A stretch of 64,000 nt of DNA. Source: JAJDXO01 sp965213765 (GTDB taxonomy: Bacteria; Pseudomonadota; Alphaproteobacteria; Rhodospirillales; UBA2165). A program made the translations under genes and the position numbers. The notes beneath the pieces were generated by a model, which saw nothing but the letters and a program-made list of their open reading frames with translations, ran no database searches and had not been told where the DNA came from. Shown piece by piece: positions 33,585-42,803 of the stretch; position 1 is the first letter of the stretch, and each line of letters starts with the position of its first letter. Location of the stretch: contig OZ243926.1 of the NCBI GenBank assembly GCA_965213765.1, positions 1,674,001 through 1,738,000 of the forward strand, given 5' to 3'.

Positions 33585-34832
33585 TCAGAGCGCGAGGGCT
33601 TTGTCGAGATCACCATGTTCGAACGCACTGGCCATCCGGCTGATTTCAGCAGAGCGGGCGCCGAGTTCTTTGGCGGTTTCTCGCCAAGTCGATGTCACGG
33701 TTGCGACCTCCTTGATGATTTCTCGCGCATCTGCAAGCGCGAGGCTGAAATACTCCGACGCGCTTTCGAGTAAGTCGAGCGAACAGGTGCCCTCGTCGAG
33801 GTCGATATTGGTGGTCAGGACGCGTGCTTTGAGATCAACCGGTGTAGGATTCAGGTCATAGGCAGGAGATAGTGTCCAGCCATCCCTGCCGGTCCAAAGG
33901 AACCCGTGATTGCGAAGATGGTCGTCTACATTGGAGATCAGGACGCTAAAGGCGACGCGACGAAAAAGCTCGGCTGCATCGGCCTTCGCCTGTGCGCCGT
34001 GCTCGGCCAAGGAGTCGACAATCTCAGGGTAGCTGCCCCGCTCGCCATCCTTTGAACCGGTCATGGCCATAGCGGAAAGAAACGGTATTCGGGTGTTGCC
34101 GTCCCGGTCGAACCGCCGCGACAGCAACACCGCTTTTCCAGCGACCTCAACCATTTCGTGATCAGGCGTCGAGATACCTGCGCGTTCAGCGAGCCTAAGG
34201 GCGATCTCCTCCCAGGTTTCCATGCTGTATTCGTCTGTCTCTTTTGGAAACTTCGCGATGGAGAGATGACCGTGCTGGTCAATGATCGAGGCTTTGGGGC
34301 GCGCGCCGCCGAGGGAAGAACCCGGAGCGAAGATTATCTGTAGATCTTCATCCGTTTCCTCGTTTCGCAGGATGCGTTCGGTAACCTGCAAAAGGCGGCC
34401 AAGTTCGATCACGGCTGGAACACCCTTGCTAACGGGCGACTGAAACACCTCCTCGCCAACGCACCGGAAGCGCAGCGCGCCAAGCCGGGTCTCATCGGCA
34501 ACACCGAGCAGATAGTCGGTTTCCGTCAGCGTACGGATCTGCCGCCCTTCGTGGTCGGCCAGTCGACGTTCTGCGCGCCGCATCAAGCTGCGCCCCCATG
34601 TATCCGGCGCGGAGTCGCCCAGTGATCCGAAAATCGCCTGTCCCCGAGGGGGCGCGAAACCGCCTCGCGTCAGTACAAGTGCCGGTTCGATCGAGAAGCG
34701 TTGCGGATCAGCCAGCCATTCGTCGAGATACTCGAAAACAACAGTTTCGTTTCCGCGCGCTTGATTGGCGTGAGCAATACCGATGGGTCGGGGTGTCCCG
34801 TCGAGGTCGATATGGACTTCGAAATCACTCAC
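33585..34832 (-). CDS. hipA: HipA-family serine/threonine kinase toxin
   Basis: 415 residues from the GTG at 34832, whose first bases overlap the hipB stop. The family start (VSDFEVHIDLDGTPRPIGIA) supports this GTG over the upstream ATG at 34943. The kinase features are present: the Gly-rich loop SSLGGARPKASI near 176 followed by a Lys, the catalytic SNVDDHLRNHG near 297, and SPAYDLNP near 320. HipA proteins phosphorylate a tRNA synthetase or related targets and cause growth arrest; the target here is unknown. It forms a module with the upstream hipB-like gene. Length is normal and no key residue is missing. Confidence 0.9.
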   Translation of the reverse strand: MSDFEVHIDLDGTPRPIGIAHANQARGNETVVFEYLDEWLADPQRFSIEPALVLTRGGFAPPRGQAIFGSLGDSAPDTWGRSLMRRAERRLADHEGRQIRTLTETDYLLGVADETRLGALRFRCVGEEVFQSPVSKGVPAVIELGRLLQVTERILRNEETDEDLQIIFAPGSSLGGARPKASIIDQHGHLSIAKFPKETDEYSMETWEEIALRLAERAGISTPDHEMVEVAGKAVLLSRRFDRDGNTRIPFLSAMAMTGSKDGERGSYPEIVDSLAEHGAQAKADAAELFRRVAFSVLISNVDDHLRNHGFLWTGRDGWTLSPAYDLNPTPVDLKARVLTTNIDLDEGTCSLDLLESASEYFSLALADAREIIKEVATVTSTWRETAKELGARSAEISRMASAFEHGDLDKALAL

Positions 34833-35160
34833 GAGGTGATGGTCCGGCTTTGCTTTTGAGATGAACGCGCTTGGGAAGGTTGGCACTCGCCAGCGATTGT
34901 CCGACTTCGTCTTGGGCAATATCAGCGATATCGCCCAGCCCATCTAACAAGCCAAGTGCCTGCAATACGGAGGCATAGATTCCGATGCCGACATTCGTGT
35001 CACCTTCCTCGACCTTTTGAAGGGTCGAGCGGGACGTAAAGGCGCGCTCCGCCACAACCGCCATAGGCAGTTTTCGGCGACTTCTTGCGTCACGGATATC
35101 TGCGCCTAGTTTACGGAGCGTGCGCCGCACGGCAACAGGCGGGCGGTGAGGTGTTGGCAT
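34825..35160 (-). CDS. hipB: HipB-like XRE antitoxin
   Basis: 111 residues from the ATG at 35160. The central XRE helix-turn-helix reads LRKLGADIRDARSRRKLPMA, then VVAERAFTSRSTLQKVEEGD. A C-terminal tail ends in KRVHLKSKAGPSPRE. It should bind the hipBA promoter and neutralise HipA. Translation is coupled to hipA through an 8-bp overlap. Confidence 0.88.
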   Translation of the reverse strand: MPTPHRPPVAVRRTLRKLGADIRDARSRRKLPMAVVAERAFTSRSTLQKVEEGDTNVGIGIYASVLQALGLLDGLGDIADIAQDEVGQSLASANLPKRVHLKSKAGPSPRE

Positions 35161-35194
35161 GAATTGAGGCCTTCGCGCTACAAAATTGACGTTT

Positions 35195-35214
35195 ATGTAG
35201 CATGAAGCTTACAT
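35195..35214. promoter_or_regulatory. Candidate hipBA operator
   Basis: An imperfect inverted repeat, ATGTAGC facing GCTTACAT, lies 35 bp upstream of the hipB start in an AT-rich patch. Its position fits the autoregulation known for hipBA modules. Promoter boxes were not fixed. Confidence 0.4.
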
Positions 35215-35379
35215 TTTGTCCATGACACTACCGTCAGCCAAAGAACCCCAGAGAAGCTGCTCGACTGAAATCTGATCTGTCTCGTGATGAACTACGCCGT
35301 TCGGGAATTTGAGAGCTCAGGAAAAAGTCTCGGCTGTTGCTCAAACCCCTAAATCTGTCCGGTGACGCCCTGCATGCGC

Positions 35380-35489
35380 GTAACATTGTTATCGCGACAC
35401 CGGAAAAGATCGATTTCGCTTTGCGGAACGACCCGTCTCTGATTGATGACATAGACCTGATCGTGCTGGCTGACCGACCCATCTCATAG
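35380..35489 (+). pseudogene. Helicase remnant (DEAD/DEAH-like, motif Ia-II region)
   Basis: Plus-strand codons read LHARNIVIATPEKIDFALRN, then DPSLIDDIDLIVLADRPIS and a stop. The ATPEK-x-D and DLIVL segments match the region before and into motif II of an SF2 helicase, but the expected DEGH continues instead as ADRP. The upstream frame (from about 35240) resembles the same protein with interruptions. It is cut off where the relaxase gene ends (35514). Confidence 0.5.
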
Positions 35490-35513
35490 CGGATTTCGCC
35501 AGGCGCGAGGGTG

Positions 35514-38500
35514 CTACATGCCCATGCTTCGCCCTTGGGATCTTTTGCGGGTACGGCGCTCGTCTTCCCCGACCGTTTCACGCTTTTTGGCGTGGCGGTC
35601 GACATAGTCGTCCAACGCCTTGTTCGCCGCCCTGGCCTCTTCGTCGGATTGCGCGTTGTACGCGGCCGACTGCAGCCGGACGAACTCCTGAGCCTCCGCT
35701 TCGGCACGGCGTTGGCGTTCCTCGTCCGTCTCCGGAGTAGCGGATTCTTCGCCCTGGCGGTGATGTCCAGCCGCTTCGGATACCTGCCTGTCGTCCCTGG
35801 CGATCAGCCTGCTCATATCGGTGAGTGCCCAGCGCATGTGCTCCAGGCCGAGCGGAATGCCGTTGAGATGGGGGGAATAGGTATCACGGTCGCCCATTAT
35901 ACGCCGGCCAGCCTCGGCCAGCCTGTCGATCTCCGCCCGCCACCTGCCGTAACCGGTGAGACCGGTGACCGGTTTGTTCAAATCGGTCGCGACGGTTTCC
36001 AGGACGTGTTTGCGATGTTCCAGCCGGTCCTTGACCTGGGCGAGATAATCCTCGATCTCACGGCGGGTTTCGGTTGCTTCGCCGAGTTGGGTGAGCACGT
36101 TCCCGAGCGACCGGCGCGGGCGGTCTTCAAGGGCCGGGTTGTCGGCCAATGCTTCCATGCGCCGGCGGAGCTGTTCGCAGCCGTCCACATATATGGCATG
36201 GACACCGGCCCGTTCCGCGGCCGCGAGGTGACGGCTCCACTCCCGGCCCAATGCCGAATAGGCATTCCACGCGACTTCCTCTTTCGTGGGTGCGGATGGT
36301 TCCTCCACGGACGGCGGCGGCGCCACGGACGGTGCCGACAGCACTGGCGGGGTTTGTACACCGGGGTCCCGACCGGCCGGCACGGCAACGGTTTCAAGCG
36401 GCGGTACGCCCTCGCGCGTCCCCTGGCGCCCCCCGGGCTCAAGCCCTTGTTGTTCGGCCTCCTTCTTAATCCGAAACACATGGCGCATGGTGGCCGCGCG
36501 CCGGTGGCGCCGCGCCCGCCTATGGAGGTTCTCGAATGCATCGAGGTCCCTGCGTCCGATACCGCCGTGTTCCGCCAGCAGGGATGCGAAGTCGTCCGGC
36601 CGGGCGCGGAAGGCCTCGGCCTGCTTCAGCAACACCGCATGACGGGTGAGTGTCTCGCGATAGGCTTCGCCGAGCGCCACGGCATCGCCTTCGATGCGGG
36701 TCCGTTCGCGGAGGTCGTCGTAGGCCGCCAGAACCTGCCTGCGGCCGTCGGCGAACGAAGCGACCGCCTGGGCATGGCGCCAGCCAAAGGCGGTGCGCCG
36801 GACATCCCGCGCGATGCGGGCCAGCGCGGCGCCGTTCGCGGCCGCGGGGTTATCACCCGCCTTGCCCCGGACATCGCCCCGGACATCGCCAGGGGAGCGG
36901 CTCCGGTCCTCCCGGATATCTTCCCATACGCCGTCAACCATGTAGTCGAGCGCGGCCTCCTTGGGCTGCGAGCGCGACCAGCGTTCGGCGAGATACTCCC
37001 TGATCTCGGTATCCGTCACCGCCGCTTCCTTCGCTTTGTGATCGTCGTTGTCCGCCCGCCTGTCGGCGATGTCGAGGGCGAGCGGCGCCCGGTTGACATA
37101 TATGTCCAGTGCCTCGCGATGGCGCGTAGCTGCGGGATAGATGGTTTCCCGCGAGGGCCGCGCATCGGTCAGCAGGAACGTCCGGTCCACGGTCAGCCCC
37201 TGTGCCGAGGTGATGGTTAGCGCATAACCGTGGTCGAGACGGATATTGCCGTACCAGTCGCGGATCTCGTCGTGGCGGAAAGATACGGACCGCCCGTCTT
37301 CGGTGCGCGCCCTTATCAGGACACCCGGCTCCGCGCCGGCCTCAGCCCGTAGAACCTTGAAGTCGTCGACCGTGACCACGGTGCCGTTGAACAACTGCTT
37401 CTCCCAGTGCGTGGCGCCGATGCGCAGGCAATCGCCGCGCATGATCTCCAGCGGCGAGGTCGCCCGGTCGTCCTCCGTGCCCCTGCTGACCATCACCGTC
37501 ACCCCCAGGTCACCAAGCGAAGCGACTGACCGACCCAGGTCACCATGCGAAGCTCGGTCAATTCGGGACGAAATGACCTTAACTGACCGCTCTCCATCCG
37601 GCCGGGCAGCGAACCGGCGTTCCCGCATCAGATGGGACAGCGCCCGCACTTCCGCCCGGGTGCGCGCCAGCACCACGGCGGACTTGCCGGGGTTGGCCCG
37701 CCGGTAGCGGTCCCAGTCGTCGACAAGGCCGGTCAGCGTGTTTTCCTCGTCATACCCGATATGGAACCGCCCGCGCAGATGATGCGCCTCAATGGCCGAT
37801 GCCGCATCGCCGTCGCGCAGCGCCTCCGATGCGGCGACCTGCCACGGCGTGAATACGGGCTTGTCCTCCATCGCCTCGTAGTCGGCGACAACACGGGCGC
37901 GGTCCCGCTCCGCCATGGAACCCGCCAGGAGGCGTGCCCTCTCAGGCGTCTCGCCATGGACATGAACCAGGATGTCCTCCAGGTCCGCCTTCTGGCGCCG
38001 TATGCGGTCCACCCGGACACTGCCGACGGCATCACGGATCAGCCTCAGCCCCGGTCCCGCCCCGACGGGCTGCTGTTGCTGGGTATCGCCCGCGAAGACG
38101 ATCTTCGCCCCATGGCGTTCGGAGAGCTGGAGAATGTGATGCGCCTGGCGGGTCGACAGCATCCCCGCCTCGTCGACGATGATGGTGGTGTCTCCATCGA
38201 TCTCGATCCCGCCCCGCGCGGCAAGGCGCAGCAGCTTGTCGACGCAGAACGGCCGCGCATCGACGTCATTGCCGAGCGCCACCGCCGTCCGCCAGGCGAC
38301 CGCCGTGGCGATGATGCTCCGTCCGTGTTCGCGGTAGAGATCGGCGATGGGACGCAATGTGGTGGTCTTGCCCGAGCCCGCCGCCCCCTCGATGATGGCG
38401 ACCCGGCCCGCCGATGAAGTAACATACCGGATTGCATTTATCTGTTCCGCGCTCAGCGGATAGCCCGCTTCCAGGAGACCTGTCACCTTGGCCTCGATGG

Positions 38501-39788
38501 CCCGGGCGGGCAGCGATTGTCCGGTATCAGCGGCAAGTCCCTCCGCCATCTCCCTGACCTTCATCTCCATTTCCAGGTTGTGGCGGGTCGAATACAGCCT
38601 GGTATGCGCCATGTCGGCCCGGCCCTCGGCCGAACGCGGCGGGCGGGTCAGGCGCACCACCTCCGGGCTCAGCAGCACACGCTCGATGCTCGTCGCCACC
38701 GCATCCCGGTTCAGCAACCCGGCCGTGGCATTGCCCACCCGCTCGACGATGTCGGGCAGCCGGAATACCGCTTCCTCGCGGGTAAGGCGGTTGGGCAGGT
38801 CTTCCAGCACTTCCGTCAGCGCCCGGACCTGCTCCTGGGTAATCTCCTCCGCCGTGCCCAGGAGCGAGGCGATCAGCGCTTCGCGCTCGACATACCCCAC
38901 CGCCTCGCCGCGCCAGCGCGCGTGGCGGATCTCCGGGTCGTTGTCCGGCGACTTGCCGGCCCGGGTGATCTTGTTGGCCGCCGCCGCCCGCGGCGCGTTG
39001 CCCTGGACCGTGAACCCCATCTCCCGGGCCGCGTCGATAATCGCCGCCCGGCGCTTCGACCAATGTCCCGTCAGATCCCCGGGCATGCCGGCGATGCGGG
39101 TAAATTCTCCGTCCCTGCCGTACTGCTCCATGGGGATGCCCAGGCGTTCCCGCAGGCTCCAGGCAAGCGCATTGCGGTAGACCGCCCCCGCCGCCTTCAT
39201 CCAGCTGTAGGCCGGGTGCTGGTGCAATGCCCGGTACCTGCCGTCCCGGTGGGTCCGGGCGGCATTGAAGATCACGCAGTGGGTATGAAGCTGCGGGTCG
39301 TTGTCCCGGCTGGTTCCATGCTGGAACATGGCCGCCGATATATCCGCCGGCAGCACCTCGATTTCGCCCGCCCGGTTTCGAATGCGGGTATAGGCGCAAT
39401 GACGCAGCACCGTCTCCTCAAGTGCTGTCCGCGCCGCATCGTTATGCGCCTGCTCGATCTCCGAACGCAGTTCCGGATCGGCGACGGCCCACAGAGCCGA
39501 GACGCTCTTATCCGCGCTGAACGTCATGTCGAGACCCGCCGAGCGCCGTTCGCTGCCCGCGTTCTGTGTGAGCTTGTCTCCGGTGTCCGGCGCGAAGCCG
39601 TTATACAGCCGGTGGAAGTCCGCGCTGTCGACCCTGCCGCCGTCGGCGAGACCGAACAGGCCCTTCGGATTGAACCAAACGCCGTCCGGTTCCTCTCCCG
39701 CCGTGTAGTACTCGTTGGGATGCCGGAAGGAGCGCTGGTTCTCCAGGTAATAGGCGGCTGATGCCGCCTGGGCGAGGGTGGCTACCAT
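35514..39788 (-). CDS. traA: MobF-family conjugative relaxase with helicase domain (TraA/TrwC-like)
   Basis: 1,424 residues from the ATG at 39788. The N-terminal relaxase domain (1-300) has tyrosine pairs at 13-14 and 27-28 and the metal-binding His triad at 157, 168 and 170 (HGTSRDNDPQLHTHC). A RecD-like helicase follows: Walker A IIEGAAGSGKTTTL near 465 and IIVDEAGMLSTRQAHHI about 75 residues later. The C-terminal 450 residues are charged and coiled-coil-like. Family members nick one strand at oriT, stay attached through a tyrosine and lead the strand into the recipient. No type IV secretion genes are in the window, so this would be a mobilizable element that borrows a conjugation channel. 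A small putative DNA-binding gene is divergent at 40274. Confidence 0.9.
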   Translation of the reverse strand: MVATLAQAASAAYYLENQRSFRHPNEYYTAGEEPDGVWFNPKGLFGLADGGRVDSADFHRLYNGFAPDTGDKLTQNAGSERRSAGLDMTFSADKSVSALWAVADPELRSEIEQAHNDAARTALEETVLRHCAYTRIRNRAGEIEVLPADISAAMFQHGTSRDNDPQLHTHCVIFNAARTHRDGRYRALHQHPAYSWMKAAGAVYRNALAWSLRERLGIPMEQYGRDGEFTRIAGMPGDLTGHWSKRRAAIIDAAREMGFTVQGNAPRAAAANKITRAGKSPDNDPEIRHARWRGEAVGYVEREALIASLLGTAEEITQEQVRALTEVLEDLPNRLTREEAVFRLPDIVERVGNATAGLLNRDAVATSIERVLLSPEVVRLTRPPRSAEGRADMAHTRLYSTRHNLEMEMKVREMAEGLAADTGQSLPARAIEAKVTGLLEAGYPLSAEQINAIRYVTSSAGRVAIIEGAAGSGKTTTLRPIADLYREHGRSIIATAVAWRTAVALGNDVDARPFCVDKLLRLAARGGIEIDGDTTIIVDEAGMLSTRQAHHILQLSERHGAKIVFAGDTQQQQPVGAGPGLRLIRDAVGSVRVDRIRRQKADLEDILVHVHGETPERARLLAGSMAERDRARVVADYEAMEDKPVFTPWQVAASEALRDGDAASAIEAHHLRGRFHIGYDEENTLTGLVDDWDRYRRANPGKSAVVLARTRAEVRALSHLMRERRFAARPDGERSVKVISSRIDRASHGDLGRSVASLGDLGVTVMVSRGTEDDRATSPLEIMRGDCLRIGATHWEKQLFNGTVVTVDDFKVLRAEAGAEPGVLIRARTEDGRSVSFRHDEIRDWYGNIRLDHGYALTITSAQGLTVDRTFLLTDARPSRETIYPAATRHREALDIYVNRAPLALDIADRRADNDDHKAKEAAVTDTEIREYLAERWSRSQPKEAALDYMVDGVWEDIREDRSRSPGDVRGDVRGKAGDNPAAANGAALARIARDVRRTAFGWRHAQAVASFADGRRQVLAAYDDLRERTRIEGDAVALGEAYRETLTRHAVLLKQAEAFRARPDDFASLLAEHGGIGRRDLDAFENLHRRARRHRRAATMRHVFRIKKEAEQQGLEPGGRQGTREGVPPLETVAVPAGRDPGVQTPPVLSAPSVAPPPSVEEPSAPTKEEVAWNAYSALGREWSRHLAAAERAGVHAIYVDGCEQLRRRMEALADNPALEDRPRRSLGNVLTQLGEATETRREIEDYLAQVKDRLEHRKHVLETVATDLNKPVTGLTGYGRWRAEIDRLAEAGRRIMGDRDTYSPHLNGIPLGLEHMRWALTDMSRLIARDDRQVSEAAGHHRQGEESATPETDEERQRRAEAEAQEFVRLQSAAYNAQSDEEARAANKALDDYVDRHAKKRETVGEDERRTRKRSQGRSMGM

Positions 39789-40273
39789 GGCGGCGGTCCG
39801 CTAACGGCGTCATCGGGCCGGGATACGGCCCACCCCGAGTACAGCTGGAATATGACTGTTGCAGCTCTCACGATTTCAGCCCTGGAAATCCAATTACCTT
39901 TCAATCACTTACCAAAACGGCCGTGCGGTATTCACAAACCGGGGCAAATCTCATTACATTCATCGAAGTCAGCGCACCGCGGTGCAGCGGTGTGATAAGT
40001 AAGCATCTCCGATTCTCCTTCTCTCGCGACAGAGCATACGCAAATAAGGGGAGACTGCAAGGGGTTTGCGGACCCGCCTCCAGGCTGGCGTGTTGGCTTG
40101 GCATTCGAAGCATCTCCTCGCAGTTGCACTCGGGGCAGGTTTGGAAGGCGCTCAGGCCATTATGGCCGGTGTTTTGGTTTGCCAAGGTTCTTGCGATTTG
40201 GAACGATGATCGGATAGCCGACGGCCACATCCGGGCCTGATGGCGGATACCGGAATCAGCGGGGAAACGGACG
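39789..40273. other. Non-coding region between relaxase and divergent gene, candidate oriT
   Basis: 485 bp without a convincing gene, and less GC-rich than the genes around it. It contains a perfect 12-bp palindrome, GCACCGCGGTGC at 39974-39985. Around 40040-40070 a GCAAA and a TTTGC flank two AAGGGG-like runs, an inverted-repeat arrangement. MobF relaxases usually act on an origin next to their own gene, so oriT is expected here. No nic sequence could be recognised. Confidence 0.4.
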
Positions 40274-40576
40274 ATGCCGGCAAGACGTTTCAACGAAGCG
40301 GATATCGACTTCGACGCAATAGACGGCGAGTTGGCGAAACTCGCGCCGCCAAAGCTGAGCCTGGCGGATGTGCTGGAGCGGCTGCGCAAGCGGCTGGTCG
40401 AGCAACAGGCCAAGGGCGTCACGGTGGCTCAGATGCATGAGGTGTTGAACGCAAACGGTATCGCGATCACCGAACGCAGTCTGCGGACGTTTCTGACCAA
40501 GGGGGTGTTGCCGGGAAGGAAGGTCGCCGAGGCCGCGAGGTCCATGGTCTCGGAAGAAGGCAAGGATCCGTTCTGA
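40274..40576 (+). CDS. Small putative DNA-binding protein of the mobilization module
   Basis: 100 residues from the ATG at 40274, divergent from the relaxase. The N-terminus is acidic (FNEADIDFDAIDGELAKL), followed by a basic helix (ERLRKRLVEQQAKGV). A helix-turn-helix-like segment VAQMHEVLNANGIAITERSL, then RTFLTKGVLPG completes it. Small genes of this build often sit beside relaxase genes and bind the origin region or control transfer. I cannot name the family. Confidence 0.6.
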   Translation: MPARRFNEADIDFDAIDGELAKLAPPKLSLADVLERLRKRLVEQQAKGVTVAQMHEVLNANGIAITERSLRTFLTKGVLPGRKVAEAARSMVSEEGKDPF

Positions 40577-40756
40577 ACCGGGCGCCGGCGGGGCGCTTCA
40601 GCGCCCGCGTTCGGCGATGGCGCGAAGCGCCGAGCGTGAGCCCGCATGGTTGGCGGCGGCGATGCATCGTTCGAAGAACGAGGAGCCGCCGGCGAGCGTA
40701 AGCTCGCACAATTGGCGGTGGCGCGAGGCGCCCCGTCATGGGCCGTGACTTTATGC

Positions 40757-40860
40757 ACCTGGCAAAATAAAAGGCCGGCCTCCGCCGTGTGATGGCGGGG
40801 ACCGGCCCTGGACGGTGCCGATTTTCAAGCTACCAGATTGGTAGCTGTCATCTGCCAGCG
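40757..40860 (-). ncRNA. Candidate small structured RNA ending in an intrinsic terminator
   Basis: Read on the minus strand there is a hairpin AGCTACC/GGTAGCT (about 40829-40848). After a short linker comes a very strong stem of about 14 bp (GGCCGG-CCCCGCC paired with GGCGGAGGCCGGCC, near 40768-40808) followed by TTTTATTTT. A terminator here has no obvious gene to end, since the only minus-strand frame upstream is 64 codons (40751-40945) and runs through the hairpins. A small antisense or regulatory RNA is a reasonable reading; a leader peptide with attenuator is another. Confidence 0.4.
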
Positions 40861-40970
40861 CATGCCGCTGGAGCGCCCTCTTTCGGATTGAGGATACGCG
40901 CTCTGGCGGCGGAGCGGGCTGGTCCGTGTTGCCCGGATAAGTCAATGCCTTGATTTTCCACGCTCTTCAC

Positions 40971-41011
40971 GGCGCGCTGTAGCGGCGGGGCCTGGCGCGC
41001 TGTAGCGGCGG
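40971..41011. repeat. Two direct copies of an 18-bp sequence, 23-bp spacing
   Basis: GGCGCGCTGTAGCGGCGG occurs at 40971-40988 and again at 40994-41011. Two copies with about two helical turns between them could be protein-binding sites, for example iteron-like. No replication gene is nearby. Confidence 0.5.
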
Positions 41012-41490
41012 ACTATTTCCGGCACGACAGGGATACGCAAAATCAACAGCCTGCGCAGCCCATCGCAGTCATTCGCAGCCTCCGCTATGACCTGCAGCCC
41101 ACTGCGTCAGGTGTAAAACCTACGCGCCGAAGGGCGTCCAAGAGGCTAAAATCATGCAGCGATGTTCATGGGGGCATCGACGCCGTCGAAGACGGCGGAG
41201 GGGAGCCGCCACGGTGATCGAGCGGCGGCTGGTGCGGACACTGCCATGGGACGGCGTGTCGAGCGCGGTGACGGCGGGCTCGTTGGGAGCGCCGTCACGA
41301 GTGCCGCGAGCGGTGCGCCGGGATTGGCGAACAACCGCGATCGGCGAGCGACAGCGAGCCGGAGCACGAGCGCGGCGCGAAGCGCGCGCGAGGACGGCAT
41401 CGCCGCATCACCGGTGTGCGAACGAAGAAACGGGCCACGCCGCCACCTCCCGTTGCCGGGGATGATGACGCGGCCCGCGAGGCGGTGCGG

Positions 41491-42435
41491 TCAGGCCGCG
41501 CACCGGGCGACCGGGATGCCGAGGGTGCGCGCCTTGTCGACGAGGTTCTCGGTGATGCCGGAGCCGGGAAACGCGATCACGCCCTTGGGCAGGAGGTTGA
41601 GCAGTTCGTCGTTGCGCCTGAACGGGGCGGCACGGCCATGGCGGTCCCAGTCCGGCTTGCAGACAACCTGGTGGACGCCGTTGCGCTCTGCCCAGCTTGC
41701 CGCGATCTTCTCGACGCCGGGTCCGCCGCCGTGCACCAGCACCATGTCGGCGCACTTCGCCTTCGCCGTGTCGAGGCGCGCGATCACCGCGGCCGGGTCG
41801 GCGACGTCCTTTCCGCCGGCGATGGCGACGAGGGTGCCGTCCGGCAGGTGCGCTTGCGTCTCGCGGTCCTTCCTCGCGCGGATGAAGTCGCGGGCGTCGA
41901 TGCTGGCGGCGGTCAGCTTGCCGGTCTGCGAGACGTGGCTGCCGTGACGCGGGCGCCAGACCTCGCCAGTCTCGCCGAGGTACTGCTCGGCCACGGCGTC
42001 GCGCATGGTCTCGAAGGCGTCGCGGCGGTCGCCGAGGCTCCGGGCGCGGTCGGTGACCAGTTCCAGTTCGCGGGACTTGATCTCGGAGCCGTCCTGGGCG
42101 CGCTGGAGGTCGCGCAGCTCCGGGCTGAGCCGGTCGGCGGAGCGGTCGAGGCGGCGGACCTGGGCGTCGAGGCAGTTGACGAAGCCCCAGAGCAGGCTCT
42201 CGCGCTCGTCGGCCAACTGGAACCCGTCCGGGCAGGCGCCCTCGGCGATGATGCGGAAGGCTTCGATGACGGCGTCGGTGGCGCTGTCGGTGTCCCACAC
42301 CTCGCGGGTGTCGAACTCGTCCCGCTCGGGGGTTGCGCCGTAGAGGGCGGCGTTCTCGCAGACGGTCGCGGTGACGGACTGCCCAGCGGTTTCAGTGGCG
42401 GTCTCGATGGTGTCGATGTTCTCGATGGTGGTCAT
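41491..42435 (-). CDS. DUF2493 (SLOG-superfamily) protein
   Basis: 314 residues from the ATG at 42435, which has a GGGAG ribosome site 7 bp upstream; the frame is open further up but without family features. Residues 1-200 are a helical region with DRLSPELRDLQRAQDG. The C-terminal 110 residues form the DUF2493 domain: VAIAGGKDVADPAAVIARLD, then VLVHGGGPGVEKIAASWAE, KPDWDRHGRAAPFRRNDELL and VIAFPGSGITENLVDKA. The nucleotide-binding Gly-rich loops are intact. The family is common on alphaproteobacterial plasmids and integrative elements; its role is unknown, but SLOG domains bind nucleotide-like ligands. Confidence 0.85.
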   Translation of the reverse strand: MTTIENIDTIETATETAGQSVTATVCENAALYGATPERDEFDTREVWDTDSATDAVIEAFRIIAEGACPDGFQLADERESLLWGFVNCLDAQVRRLDRSADRLSPELRDLQRAQDGSEIKSRELELVTDRARSLGDRRDAFETMRDAVAEQYLGETGEVWRPRHGSHVSQTGKLTAASIDARDFIRARKDRETQAHLPDGTLVAIAGGKDVADPAAVIARLDTAKAKCADMVLVHGGGPGVEKIAASWAERNGVHQVVCKPDWDRHGRAAPFRRNDELLNLLPKGVIAFPGSGITENLVDKARTLGIPVARCAA

Positions 42436-42803
42436 GACGATCTCCCGATCTTGAGTTGCAGATTTCGGAGCGGTGCGCCCCGAAGTGATGTCCCATTGGG
42501 AACCGCGCGCGCAGGGCAAGCACCTGGCCTTGGAAGTTCTTGGGGCGGAGTGGTGCGGAAAGCCGCCGAGTGGTGCGGAAGATCGCTCTGCGATCTTCAC
42601 GGTCGGCGGCTTTCACGGTCCGCCCTTAGAGCTTCTTCGGCCAGGCCGGAGGGAGCCCGGCGACCGGAGGACCCCGGAGGGGTTGCTGTAGCGAGCACGT
42701 GGATCACAATGGGACAGCACGTAGCGGGCTATTCTCTCCACCCGTACCGGCCCCATCGGCGGTTCGGCCTGGCACATCGTTGAAAGGGAGGCACGGCGGC
42801 GCG
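42436..42803. other. 368-bp intergenic stretch
   Basis: Lies between DUF4326 and DUF2493 genes, both on the minus strand. It holds a short direct repeat (GAGTGGTGCGGAA twice near 42549-42581) and an inverted GAAGATCGC/GCGATCTTC pair near 42580-42600. The latter could be a hairpin in the leader of the DUF2493 gene. No protein gene is supported. Confidence 0.4.

Larger units (their letters stand above)
40577..41490. other. About 900 bp of GC-rich DNA without a supported protein gene
   Basis: Apart from the hairpins at 40757-40860 and the direct repeats at 40971-41011, I see nothing I can support. Short GC-rich frames exist on both strands (for example 41152-41400 minus) but lack family features or a clear ribosome site. 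Confidence 0.45.

Noticed and set aside
35511..37220. Plus-strand 569-codon frame
   Set aside because: Antisense to the relaxase gene, which has complete motifs.
38517..39761. Plus-strand 414-codon frame
   Set aside because: Antisense to the relaxase domain; the composition is the usual GC-rich shadow.
41416..42783. Plus-strand 455-codon frame
   Set aside because: Antisense to the DUF2493 gene, which has conserved family segments and a ribosome site.
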